The position numbers and the translations under genes are program-made. DNA of 64,000 bases from Prorocentrum cordatum (Eukaryota > Sar > Dinophyceae > Prorocentrales > Prorocentraceae), in the NCBI GenBank assembly GCA_963575745.1, contig CAUYUJ010001714.1, positions 209,253 to 273,252 on the forward strand, given 5' to 3'. Below are positions 1 through 9,693 of this stretch, piece after piece (the stretch's first letter is position 1; each line of letters starts with the position of its first letter). The notes under the pieces were generated by a model. That model searched no databases, was not told the origin of the DNA, and saw nothing but the letters and a program-made list of their open reading frames with translations.

Positions 1-240
1 AATGCGGGACCACAATGGGAAGCGACGGGACCACTGAGGGCAGCAACGGGGCCGCGAAGGGCAGCGAGCGAAGGCGACCGCGGAACCAGTACGGGCAGCG
101 AGGGGCATCGAAGGCGGGCGAAGGGCAGCGAGCGGCGACTGCAGTCCCTAATGGGCTGGTCGGGCGGATAATCCCAAACGGGCGGGTCGAGCGGGCGGGT
201 CGTTGAAGCGTAAATTCAGCTTGAACCGCCAGGCAATATC
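1..240. repeat. GC-rich minisatellite, second copy of the block at about 29400-29580
   Basis: Degenerate units of the form GGGCAGCGA, GGGGCCACGAA and GGGCGGGTCGAG follow each other. The order of units, including the phrase GCGGCGACTGCAGTCCC, matches the block at about 29416-29560, so the two blocks are copies of one composite repeat. Open frames across it are low-complexity and are not taken as genes. Confidence 0.8.
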
Positions 241-500
241 GGGAGCGCGATTCCTGAGTGTCGAGAAACGGCATCTGAATAAATTTTAAAAGAAATATCA
301 AGCGGGAGCCACGATCCGGAGGTGATTACGAGGAAGTCCCAGGCGAGAGCGCGATGTTTCAATAAATTGTGAAGAAGTATCAAGCGGGAGCCGCGATCCG
401 GTGGTAAATTGCAAGGAAGTCCAAAGCGAGAGCGCGATTCTTCAATAAACTGTCAGGAAGTATCAGGCGGAAGCCGCTGTTGTTGTAAACCGGGGGCCAA
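240..500 (+). repeat. tandem units of about 83 bp, 'AAGCGGGAGC / AAGCGAGAGCGCGATTC' family
   Basis: Alternating half-units read roughly ATCAAGCGGGAGCC...GATCCGGTGGTAAATTGCAAGGAAGTCC and AAGCGAGAGCGCGATTCTTCAATAAATTGTGA. The same family recurs at about 24120-24310, 27340-27780 and 29560-29800, and a related form builds the inverted-repeat arms at 20.9-22.8 kb. It has no coding character. It always lies just upstream of a (CAA)n tract in this orientation. Confidence 0.75.
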
Positions 501-735
501 CAACACAGCTCGACCCTCAAGACATTCCCTGGTAAAAAAAACCGCGTGCGAGCCCCGGGAAGGGCACTTCAATAGAAAAAACAATGTGCACCGGACGGGG
601 GGGATCAACAATAATTTTTCGAAAATGAGAATTCAACAACAACAACAACAACAACAACAACCACCACCACCACCACATCAGCAGCAGCAGCAGCAGCCGC
701 AACAACAACACCACCAACAACAACCAACAACGTGT
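500..735 (+). repeat. pre-CAA segment and (CAA)n tract, composite repeat copy 1
   Basis: A segment with GCGAGCCCCGGGAAG, CACTTC and then GGGGGATCAACAA leads into (CAA)n with interspersed CCA and CAG triplets from about 633 to 735. The same order is seen at 24390-24685 and 29818-29942. Poly-Gln and poly-Leu frames here are simply translated microsatellite. Confidence 0.8.
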
Positions 736-850
736 TAAGACTGCTTGGTCTTACCTGCTCACGTGCCATTCAACGTGTATATCCCCAACCCTCGGTCTCC
801 ACCCTCTTCGTCTTCGATCGCACCACCCTGAGGGTAATCCAGAAGCCCTT
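736..850 (+). repeat. post-CAA element, copy 1
   Basis: Directly after (CAA)n comes a segment with CTGCTTGGTCTTACCTGCTC, CACGTGCCATTCAACGTGTA and CCCTCGGTCTCC, ending near a CTGAGGG block. Related copies follow (CAA)n or (CAG)n tracts at about 23310, 23783, 26395 and 28131. No frame is conserved among them, so this looks like a non-coding dispersed element. Confidence 0.75.
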
Positions 851-872
851 TATAATGAGGACGAGAGGTCGT

Positions 873-947
873 TTCAAAGCAGTCCCCTGGGACTGCTTTG
901 AACGCTACAAGGCAGTCTTCGAAGCAGTCCCCTGGGACTGCTTCGAA
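873..947. repeat. pair of perfect hairpins (14-bp stems, 2-nt loops)
   Basis: At 873-902 the stem TTCAAAGCAGTCCC is followed by a CT loop and its exact complement. At 918-947 the stem TTCGAAGCAGTCCC has the same loop and an exact complement. The A-to-G change in the left arm is matched by a T-to-C change in the right arm, a compensatory change. A third, longer member is at 9252-9289. Confidence 0.9.
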
Positions 948-959
948 CGCTTACCTCGC

Positions 960-1157
960 AAGGCGACATCAGGGGCGGCAGCTGCAGGATGATGATGGTG
1001 ATGGCGGTCGATGAGGAAGATGGCGACGACGTCAATGATGAGTTGCCAACTTGTCTCGACGAAGCGCTGTCCGCAACTGCGGCCACAAACCTTCTGCTGC
1101 ACGCGCCCGCAACTGCGGCCGCAAACCTTCTGCTGCACTTGCCCGCAACTGCTGCCA
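960..1157 (-). other. 3' flank of the EEP gene with a 36-bp duplication
   Basis: No gene is supported here. A GATGATGATGGTGATG stretch is followed by two and a half copies of a 36-bp unit at 1071-1154. Each unit carries one 12-bp palindrome plus AAACCTTCTGCTGCAC. Confidence 0.6.
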
Positions 1158-2755
1158 TTACCAACGTGTCGTTTCGTAGGTCCAGGGAGCGCGGTCGCTC
1201 CACGGCCCCGCGTGGCCCGCGGTCTGCGTCTGGTCGGGCACGCCCGCCCACGTGCGATTAGGAGGCGAACCCTCCGTGGCATCGTCCGCAACTGCGGCGC
1301 GATTATCATCCCACAACTTCTGCTCATCAGCGCGCCGTCCTGCCCAGCTCGACCACTCATCAGCGCGCCATCCCGCCCTCCACTCCCTCGCGGGATCCTC
1401 CGCCCTCCACGCGCCGCTCCCGCTGGCGCCAGAAGACCCAGCCGCAACTGCGGCATAAGAGGGGGTCGGAACACGACCTAGAGGCTCAAACCCCCAAGCC
1501 GGGCGGTGAGATACCAGCGGCGGCCCAGCGCCCTTTCCCGCAACTGCGGTGTCTGAGTCGCCTCCGTCGCTGCTGCCCTTCTGGCCGCCCCTGCAAGCGC
1601 CTTTCTCTTGCTTCCGCTTCTTGTCCTTTCCATTCCTCTCAGCAAGCTGCTCCGGTGACAAGCGACCCGCGTTGCGGGTGAAAGCCACCAAGGGGAAGTG
1701 CGCTCCGTTTCGCGCCATGCCGACGGAGCCGTTCCAGATCGCGTCGCCCAGCTTGCCCTGCCTGACTCGGAAGGGGCCGGGCGCCCACTCGCCCCGCGCA
1801 CGGCGCGCCATCTTTTGTTCGAAATCCGCAACTGCGGCCTCGGAGGCGTTAGATGGCATCACGAAGTCGCGAAGCTTCTCTGCGACGGCCCCAGCCTTCG
1901 GCAAGTAAGTCTGCAGCATCTCCCCAGGGCCATTCGCGCAATCGAAGGCGAGGAAAGAGGCGCCAGGGGAGTTTGTTAAGAAACCGCCAGGGCCGTCGTG
2001 CAGGGCGCCCAGGCCATGCCGAAGCTCGTATCTCCCAGGGCAACTGATGAACAGAATTGCCATACTGTCTGCCCTGGGCTGGCCGCCTGCTGTCTTCCAG
2101 GGGGTCCACGCAGCGACGCCCACCGTGACTCCGCGACTGCGGCACCAGGACACGAGCTGGAACATGCACATGTTGAAGTCCCCATGCAGACTTCGACGTC
2201 CCACTTCGCGACGTACTCGGCGAACCACTGGTAGAATTCCTGGAGTTTCTTCGGGCCCCAGACTTGGTTGGCCAAAATTGTTGTGGACGTGCACCGCCAT
2301 GACGTTGAAGGATTTCCCCACGTGGGGCAACGCTTCGTCCAGGGTGATGCGCGCAACCATCGCCCTCGAGTACTTGTTGTGCCATTTTGGCGCGGCCACC
2401 TCCGCAACTACGGAGTTCTCTTCTTCTTCGGCTTCGACTTCTCCTTCTTGTGGAAAAGCCTCGTAAAGTCCACGTGATCAATTTGGCCGCCACTGCGGTC
2501 TCTGAGGCCGATGAGAAGCGCCCCCGGAGGCTCCCCGCCCTTGACGCACAAGTAGTTGTATCGGGATCCATTCATGAACTTCTCGTCCGCAACTGCGGTT
2601 GTGCTCTCGCGCGCGTCGCCCCCCCCTGAGATTGCCGTGCAGCAGTCGTCGTCGCACTCGCAAAGGGCGATAATTTGGGCAGGATTGGCGTGGATCTGCA
2701 CGAACTCGTCTCTGCGTTGCGCCGGCTTCCCAGCGCTCTGTCCGAAGTTGGCCAC
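1158..2755 (-). pseudogene. endonuclease/exonuclease/phosphatase (EEP) domain protein, frameshifted
   Basis: The reading is spread over three frames. The N-terminal part (about 2755-2470) carries HANPAQIIALCE, which fits the early metal-binding Glu strand of EEP nucleases. The middle frame (about 2407-2200) carries KKLQEFYQWFAEYVAKWDVE. The next frame resumes with GDFNM, the hallmark EEP motif. Frameshifts fall at about 2465, 2265 and 2197. The last one lies in a short G run, as expected for a one-base indel. An acidic linker precedes AAPKWHNKYS. The tail after about 1650 is Lys-rich and then Ser/Trp/Arg-rich and low complexity. Four in-frame palindromes add AVAD, AVAG and AVAA peptides. EEP proteins cut nucleic acids or phosphoesters. 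No reverse transcriptase follows, so this is either a stand-alone nuclease gene or a truncated LINE endonuclease. Decay and sequencing error cannot be separated here. Confidence 0.65.
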
Positions 2756-2806
2756 GTGGGAGCCGATGCGCCCCGCTTCGCCTTGCGTTTTCTTTTGCCA
2801 AGCCTC

Positions 2807-3157
2807 CTAAACAGATCTCTCCTTCTCAGACACGCGACTCGTCTCGATCACATGCACCCGCCTCCAGGTCCGCCTCTTCGACAGCACTTTCGGCATGCAG
2901 GGCTCGTCGGTTGCCGCAACTGCGGCTTCCGAATCTCCTTGCGGCTCCGCCTCGTCAGCGGAGGCAGCCGAGGACGCGACGGCACTGTCGCCATCTTGCG
3001 GCCTTTGGTCGTCGCCATCTTCCGCAACTGCGGTTTCCTCGTCAGCTGCCGCAACTGCGGCTTCGCTTTCCTCCACGTGGATGTGCGCAGCGTTAGCGAA
3101 GCGAGCTCCGCGCGGCACCGCCTGCAACGCCAATCCCGGACGCGCAGGCGCCCACAT
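2807..3157 (-). CDS. unrecognised acidic ORF, possible first exon of the EEP gene
   Basis: An open frame starts at the Met at 3157 (MWAPARPGLALQAV) and runs about 116 residues to a stop at 2807. It is Ala/Glu/Asp-rich in the middle and ends in a basic stretch, KRRTWRRVHVIETSRV. Three 12-bp palindromes (2914, 3022, 3049) lie in it and all read in frame as AVA. The frame stays open upstream to 3631, but that part looks like translated intergenic DNA. Its position just 5' of the EEP frames on the same strand suggests it may be an upstream exon or a small separate gene. No family is recognised. Confidence 0.4.
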   Translation of the reverse strand: MWAPARPGLALQAVPRGARFANAAHIHVEESEAAVAAADEETAVAEDGDDQRPQDGDSAVASSAASADEAEPQGDSEAAVAATDEPCMPKVLSKRRTWRRVHVIETSRVSEKERSV

Positions 3158-3444
3158 GGTCGCCGCGGGCGGCTGCGCGGGCGCCGCGTCGAGCCTCGGT
3201 GGCCACCGACGCGCCCAAAAGGAGAATGGGAGTAGATGCAGGAAATGGGAGGAGAGAAGGACACGTTGGAGTCGGATGGCACGAGGAGACAAGGGGAGCG
3301 GGGGAGCGGCAGGAGGAGGGCGAGGAAACAATTTTGTCGCATCACCACACACATTGAAACGCACTCGGGGCCACCCGTCCGCAGGGCGCGCAGCGACAAG
3401 ACCTGTCGAGAGTCCGCAACTGCAGTTTTTGCATTCAGTTTGAC

Positions 3445-5878
3445 TCATGATGGTTTTCCCCCAGGTCCGCAACTGCGGCTTGTAGGGGCTAGGGCGGGAA
3501 TCACCAGAGCCATTTGCCCGCCCAGGGTCCTCGCAGTCTCCGAGTGCACAAACTGCGGCAGCGCCGAGCGATTCCCAGACGCCGCGTCGTTGGCGACTCG
3601 CTGCAGCCACCCAGCAAACGTCAACGGCCATTGCTCTTTATGCTCCTTGCACATCTGTTCGTCCCAATTCGTTTTGAACCACCCCCCCCCCCCCCTCTGT
3701 TCATCCGAGAGGACGCCCTTTCCGCGAGCCAAGCGGTCCAAAGCAGCCATCCTGTTTTTCTTGACCTTGAACTCCTCTGGGCCCCACTGGGCCAGGGCGT
3801 GCTTGTTAGCCAGGGCCGCCTCCACCGCAACTGCGGCCTCCTTCTTCTCCCTCAGCAAAACTTCGGCCTCCCGAATCTGTTTCTCGATGTCGTGGAGGGC
3901 CTTCGTCCTGTCGTCCGCTTCTGTTGCCAGGCGCCCCTGTTTCGCCGCAACTGCGGCATCGTGGTCTCGCTGGGCAATCAATGCTCGTAGGAGGTCGTCG
4001 CCCTCCCGCGCCAGCTCTCGCAGCCGCTTCTTCTGCTCGCGTTGTTCTGCACGGCATTGTTGTGCCATTTTCTCCATGCCCACATTGCACAGCATACCTT
4101 CCACCTCGCGAAGCGTGTCTGCCAGAGACGTCGCCACTTCCACCTGCTCGGCCGCATGGGCGCCCACCACCACGCAGTCCATAGGCGCCTGCTTTTCCCG
4201 AGACCCATCATCGTCCCAGCCATGCTCCGCCATAGCCTCCCCCCAGTCGGCCTCGTCGCCCTCCTCATCGCCCTCCTCCTCTCCCTCGGCCTCCTCGCCC
4301 TCATCGTCGCTCTCATCGTGGCCTGGCCCCAGGCCAAGCACTTCCTCTCCGAGCACGTTCAACACGGCATCTGAGGCTTTATGCGTCTCGTACTGGTGTA
4401 CAAGCCGCTGCGCGTCACTGCATGACCACTTGGGGCGCCTCTTCCGACATTCCCCCCTGACCTCCGCGACTGCGGCATCCACTTTCGCTGGGAGGCCCCC
4501 TGCTTCCCAGAGCTGCGCCGCCTCTCGGCAAATCTCCGGATCGCCAGACTTGTCAAAAGGTGCCCGTATGCCGACTTTCCGAAAATCCTGCGCAGCGTTC
4601 ACGTGCAACTGCAGATTGCTGAGCACAGAAACCATCAAGTCCGCGCACTCGGCACGCCGCAACTGCGGCACGTGTTTCCCAAACGCCATCTGCTGCACCA
4701 GCGCTTTGGTTTCGAGGGCAATGTACAAGCGTTTCACGTGCTGGTTCAAGTCCGTGTCCACAGGCTGCGCAAGTGCGGTCGCCCCTCCGCCATGAATGAT
4801 CAACACGTAGCCGCGCTGCCAGCTGAGTCTCCGCACGGCGTCCGCTTTGCGCGGGCCGTGGTCATCGGCCATGAGGATTCTGCACTTCCCCCGCAACAGC
4901 GGGTCGTCGGGCCACGCCCGCAAGTGCCGCCGCAGGAACGATATGACGTCGTCTGTGCGGTAGGACCCCTTTCTCAGACGTCGCCGTGCTCACCCAGTGC
5001 GGGAAGCCGCTACTGCGGGCATGAGCGGCCAAGTCCTCGGCGACGACAGTCCCCCCCTTGAACATCAGCTCCGCGGGCGGAGGTCCGCAACTGCGGATGT
5101 CCTCCACGTCGCTGGACACCGTCAGGTTGGCGGTCCACCGACTCTTGCTGTCGTCGCGCGCCTCCACGAGCGGAACAATGCCCCCCTTCACAGCCAAGGT
5201 CGGCTTCGAGGCTGAGGAGGACCCGATGTGGTGAAAAGGCGACTGGCCCCAGTTCAGGATGCGCGGGCCGCACCCCCAAAGCTCCTCCGCGGCCGCGCGG
5301 GCCCGCGCCACATTCAGGATCATTGTATCGAAGCGCGATTGGAGCAACCACTTGGGGACCTTATATTTGCGATTCGGCTTCCTCATGCTCAGCCCGTAAG
5401 AGCGCCGCCATTTGGTCCAGCACCGCGCCCGCAACTGCGGCACTTTCGGCTTGATCCCCCGCTTCATGGCCTCCACGCAGTACTCCGCGATGAGTTGCTT
5501 CGCCTTGGTGAGCAGCAAGGATTGGGAGAACCTGGCGAGCATTGTGGGCTTCTCTTCCGCGACTGCGGTTCGCTTCGCCACCGCCTTCCACTCCACCGTA
5601 TACCTCATGCGGGGCCACCATCCGTATAGAGCGGCCTCCAACCATGGAACCTTTGTCGGCGCGCCTTGCGCGCCGCGGCCGCGGCGCTGGCCAATTGCGC
5701 CCACTGCGGTCCTTGCATATTGTTGGCGCCCCCTGTAGAACCACTGCGCAACCGTCTTCCTCTGGCGGGCCAACCCCCAGCCCTTCGGCCACGCGAACCG
5801 CCCGCAAAACGACACAAGCGAACTACGTGGCAGAGGGCCAACGCCCAACCAACCGCAACGGCGGGCGTGCTTCTCCAA
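3445..5878 (-). pseudogene. DDE-superfamily transposase (pogo/jerky/CENP-B type), one frameshift, changed catalytic residue
   Basis: The first frame (5878-about 4968) has a basic helix-rich DNA-binding part (RYTVEWKAVAKR, then SYGLSMRKPNRKYKVPKWLL), then ILNWGQSPFHH and SKSRWTANLTVSSD. These match the start of a DDE_1 catalytic core. The usual Asp of the N-x-D-x-x-P motif is Gly here (NWGQSP). A one-base shift in a short G run near 4970 moves to the second frame (about 4968-3445), which has ILMADDHGPRKADAV (second Asp) and GGGATALAQPVDTDLNQHVK (third Asp). After the core come an acidic stretch at about residues 200-225 of the second frame, a coiled coil (KMAQQCRAEQREQKKRLREL onward) and a Trp-containing C-terminus. 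Six palindromes lie within the gene in three different frames. Family members cut and paste DNA transposons or are domesticated DNA-binding proteins. With the Asp-to-Gly change and the frameshift this copy is unlikely to be active. No terminal inverted repeats were identified. Confidence 0.8.
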
Positions 5879-5884
5879 CTCCTG

Positions 5885-7683
5885 TCACACCAACTGCCTG
5901 TCTCGGAGCGTGTGCGGGCAGATCTTGCGCTTCTCAGGCTCAGCTGCGGGCTTCGGGTGCGCGCGGGCCAGTGCGCGCGCCCTGATATGTTCCTCCTGCA
6001 ACGCCTCTGTCATGGACGCAGCCATGGCCAACAGCGCCCCGTAGTCCTTCGCGCCCGTCTGCCATATCAGCGCTTCTATGAGGAGGGGGATTGGCGCGCC
6101 TGGCCCCCCGAGCGCTTCTGTTGGCGCGCCCTCACCCTCGGCGCCGTCCAGGACGATGGGCCCGGGAGGGCCGCTGCCCCCGCAACTGCGGTACGCGTTC
6201 ACAGCCTCGGGGTCGAGTTCCTGCGTCACCACGAGCACGTCGTGCAACCATGGCACGTCCCAGCGGGCTACTCCAAACTCGTAGAGTTCTTCCCGCAGCC
6301 ACCTGCGCGTCTCGGCATTGAGCGGCTTCTGCAACATCATCGCCATCAGGTCCACGCCGCAGCTTCCATCGCAAATGGCACCAACGATCCACTGGCCTAG
6401 AGGCCCGTAAAACTCATTCAACGGGCCCATCCCCTCCGTGCACGGCGCACCCACCGCAACTGCGGCCACCCAGCGGCGCACCTCGTGGAGAGGGCGCTCA
6501 GGAGTTACTGGCCACAGGTCCTGCGCCCCCCACGCCCAAGCCTCCGCGATCTTGCGGGATCCCCTGCGAAGTGCGCACGCCACGCCGTCGGCGGCGCATG
6601 GCTCAGTGCACGTCGCCAAGGCCCAGGGCGCATAGAAGTCAAGGATGTCCTTGCGGTTTTCGCCTTCCCACATGCACGGTCGACGCTCGAACCGCAAGGC
6701 AAACAGCACGGATGCCGCGTGTCCTATGTAGGAACCCTCCGACAGGATTTCCCTCATGAGCGCCACTGCGGCCTCCATCTCTGGGCCGTCTTCCAGGGGC
6801 ACTACTGTCTCTGGCGCCAGGGGTGGCGCCGTGACCCGCGGGCGCAAGGCCGCCGCAGTGGGCGCCCCCACTGCGGCTGCTGCCCGTGGGTCTGGGCAGG
6901 GGAAGAAAGCGACGTGTGTCTTGGACCAGCTCTCCTCCAGCGCTCGCGCTGGTGGCACGCGCGCTGCAAGTGGCGCCTGCGTGCCAGCTGCCACCCCTTT
7001 CAGGAGCTCCACCCGCAACTGCGGGTTCTGCCAGTGGAGGAGGTGCTTCTGCTGCGGGCGCGGTTGACTTCGGCGCAGGATCGCCAGGAGCTGATGGCCC
7101 TGCGGAGGCGGCGGTGTCCGATGCAGCTGCTCCTGGTGCTGCGGGAGCCGCAACTGCGGCGGGTGCAGAAGCTGCTGGAGGGAGCGCTGTTGCTGGAGGG
7201 GGAAGTGGTGGTACTGCGGGCGCTGTCGCAGGATCTTGACCTGCTGCTGCCGCTGCGGGGGCATGTGCTGGCGCTGCTGCAGCGGGTGCTCCTGGTGCTG
7301 GTGCTGGAATTGCTGCTGGTGCTGGAATTGCTGCTGCCGCTGCGGGAGCCGCAACTGCGGGCGGCCCAGCTGCGTCCGGCCGCCACGTAGTTGGCCGCAG
7401 GTGAAAACTCGGCGGCTCTACGTCGCCGCACTGCGACAACGACCACTTCGCCTTGCACGGAAAATCCGCACAAGCATGCACCTTGATCTTTTTGGGGCAA
7501 TGACCGCCGCAACCGCGGCTCAGAATGTTCGCGGCCCCCGCGGTGCCGCACTTAGTCTTCCTCGGTGGCGCCCCGCTGTCGTAACAGAGCCACCCCACCT
7601 CGAAGTGCTCGCCGTCCTCGTGGCCGTACCATGTTTGGCCCACCGGGACGTCCATGGGCGTCCGCGTGCCGAGCGGCTCGGGC
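5885..7683 (-). pseudogene. unrecognised protein: Cys-rich N-terminus, Ala/Pro linker, conserved-looking C-terminal region
   Basis: From about 7645 the frame reads MDVPVGQTWYGHEDGEHF, followed by eight cysteines in about 55 residues (including GCGGHCPKK and ADFPCKAK), which could bind zinc. A linker of about 130 residues of almost only Ala and Pro follows (7390-7000). Near 7000 the reading moves one frame into a C-terminal part with WSKTHVAFFPCPDP, RRPCMWEGENRKDILDFYAP and WLREELYEFGVARWDVPW, which has normal protein complexity and ends at 5885. I do not recognise the family. It lies 7 bp upstream of the transposase frame on the same strand, so it could be an associated gene or the 5' part of a larger gene. 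Palindromes at 6180 and 6454 are in its frame. Confidence 0.5.
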
Positions 7684-8067
7684 CTGGCACGCGGCACGTG
7701 GGTGGGAAAGGAGAACATATGGCAAGGGTAGTTAATTAGCAGGAGGGGGAAGGAAGCAAGGGGAGAAAGAAAAGGCGCAGGGGAAGACACATACATTTGT
7801 TGAACACCGCTCGTGCGGAAGCCCCACTCATCTCGCGCACAAGGATTGTGTGCATCTCTACGAAGCTCTGCGTCTGCGCGCACCCAGTAAGCACGCGGGG
7901 GTGTGTTCTCGTGAAGCACCCCAACCCCTCAAAAAGACAAGCGACTTCTGGCCCTCGGAAAGCCCCCTCAACCCCGCAACTGCTGCGTTGACTGTCTCAG
8001 TGCCCGCGCCCCCGTTCAGCCCCGCAACTGCGGCGCCTCCGCAACTGCGGCCAGTTCGGTTTCGAGC
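7684..8067 (-). other. intergenic or intronic stretch with a possible small exon
   Basis: A donor-like GTATGT (minus strand, about 7794-7789) and a pyrimidine-rich run ending in CAG at 7686-7684 would bound an intron of about 111 bp. Just upstream, at about 7880-7795, a short frame reads FVEMHTILVREMSGASARAV and could be an exon, but its phase does not fit the downstream frame. The remainder to 8067 holds three palindromes (about 7976, 8022, 8039) and nothing else that I can support. Confidence 0.3.
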
Positions 8068-8910
8068 TCAGAGCAAGAGAGACGGGACGACGACGTCGAG
8101 GTAGTCCAGGGCCGCCTGCTTCCTTTGCTCGTCCGTGATTCTGTCCCAGTCGCAGTCGTACGCCTTTGCATCCCTCGCTGTCTCCCATTTCTGCTTGGTC
8201 AGTTTCTTCGCCGCCATCTCGAACGTCTTGCCGCGGTTGGCGCACTCGCGCGTGATGGTGGCCGCCCAAGCGCCTTTGAAGTTCCATGCGACGGTGTAAC
8301 CAGCCCCGCTCCCCTGCGCCACGGGGGGCTCGTCCGCGACTGCGTCTTCGTCCTTATCGCCGTCCGCGACTGCGGCTTCGCCCTTATCGCCGTCCGCGAC
8401 GTCGGGCACCCCGCCGAGGCTCACGTCGCCCATGATCGTCAAAATCAACCACTGAAGGTCTTCAGCGTCGAGCCACAGCGTCCGCCGCTTGAAGCTGGCC
8501 ACCCGCACGTGGCGAACGACCATGTCGTCTGGAAACTTCAACTGGCTCCTGGCGGGCATCTGCACGCAGTGCACAGCGGACACGCGTCTGTCCGCAGCCT
8601 CGCCCTTTGGCAAGCCAGTCTTCGAGGCATGGTGGGAGCTACGCTCTCCCGTCCTCTGCTTCTTGGTGGGCGCCACAGTCGCGGCCTGCCTCTTCGTGGC
8701 CCCCGAAGCACTGACCAACGCCATCATTGGGTCATCTTCACCATCTCTCTCATCGTCGCTCTCCTCGTCCGCAACTGCGGCGCCTTCCTGTTTCGCCGGT
8801 GTGTCCTCGAGGTCCTGCCGGACCTTGGAAGCCTTCAACGCTCCTACCGTTGGTTTACCCTCCGCGCACACCTTCAGCAACCATTTCTTCTGTTCACGTG
8901 CACGAACGTG
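8068..8910 (-). CDS. unrecognised acidic/basic protein of about 275 residues
   Basis: The frame opens near QKKWLLKVCAEGKPTV (about 8910; an AG just before it could be a splice acceptor) and ends at a stop at 8068. It contains an acidic Asp/Glu stretch, a nuclear-localisation-like PTKKQRTGER, then a more regular region (KRRTLWLDAEDLQWLILTIM) and a C-terminal part with TKQKWETARDAKAYDCDWDR. Palindromes at 8378 and 8769 and two near copies read as AVAD inside low-complexity acidic linkers. No known domain is recognised. The true start is uncertain because no good Met lies at the N-terminus. Confidence 0.5.
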   Translation of the reverse strand, partial: HVRAREQKKWLLKVCAEGKPTVGALKASKVRQDLEDTPAKQEGAAVADEESDDERDGEDDPMMALVSASGATKRQAATVAPTKKQRTGERSSHHASKTGLPKGEAADRRVSAVHCVQMPARSQLKFPDDMVVRHVRVASFKRRTLWLDAEDLQWLILTIMGDVSLGGVPDVADGDKGEAAVADGDKDEDAVADEPPVAQGSGAGYTVAWNFKGAWAATITRECANRGKTFEMAAKKLTKQKWETARDAKAYDCDWDRITDEQRKQAALDYLDVVVPSLLL

Positions 8911-8929
8911 ATTGGCCCAAGGGGCCCTG

Positions 8930-9690
8930 CGTCAAGCACTCTGACGTCCTTCTCTGGGAGGGGGGGTGTCTGCGGAAGCCGCCCCCCGTGGATGCACAAG
9001 GCCATCTGCACCTTCACAGGGCTCCATTCGCTCGAAGAACCCATGCCCGCTTACGGCGGATGACCCCACCGCAACTGCGGGAAACCAGGGCCGCGCGGGC
9101 AGCGAGGTCGCGTCCGAGAGGGGTGCGCTTTGAGCCAGACGGCGCCTGGGCTGAATCTGCGGGGAGACCCTACATCGATTGTCACGCCCCCGTCCGCGCA
9201 CGCGCCGCCCTTCCGTCTGCGCGCGCCCCCCCGAGGCCCTCCTTTGCGAGAACGTTCAAAGCAGTCCCGGGGGACTGCTTTGAACGTTTGCACCCAGGGG
9301 GGTGTTTCGGACGGCCGCGTGGCCCGATGAGCTGCGTGCTGTCCCCGCGCAAGGGGGGCGGGGAGCGGAGCGGGGCGGAGGGGGGCGCCCAGATGGCGCG
9401 AGGAGGGCGCTCACGTGCTCCCTGGAAGAGGCGCGACAGCAGTGAAGGCAACACTTCTTCCGCATGGGACTCAGAGCTTCGGACGTACCTCAGCGCGTGG
9501 ACGTCAGCAATCCGCGACTGCGGCGACGCTTAACGGCCTCCTTAACCAAACAAGCCACTACTGCAGCACTCCGCCACTGCGGTCGCAAGCGATATGATTC
9601 AGCAGCGAGTGGCGCCTGAACACCCGCCACTGCGGTTTCGGAAAACCACCGAATCAAGGAACGAATTCGTAGAGCGAACGCCACTGCGGT
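8930..9690 (-). other. no supported gene; hairpin and palindrome-bearing spacer
   Basis: Open frames here lack protein-like composition. The stretch carries an exact palindrome at 9069, variants near 9512, 9571, 9632 and 9679, and the long hairpin at 9252-9289. It probably represents intergenic or intronic sequence between two minus-strand genes. Confidence 0.5.
9252..9289. repeat. perfect hairpin, 18-bp stem with 2-nt loop
   Basis: The left arm AACGTTCAAAGCAGTCCC is followed by GG and its exact complement. The inner 14 bp are the same as the hairpin at 873-902, but the loop is GG instead of CT and the stem is 4 bp longer. Confidence 0.95.
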
Positions 9691-9693
9691 TTC

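Noticed and set aside
2374-2391. TGCCATTTTGGCGCGG on the plus strand resembles the spliced leader.
   Set aside because: It lies antisense inside the EEP coding frame, where it encodes AAPKWH, and no plus-strand gene follows. Chance is the simpler explanation.
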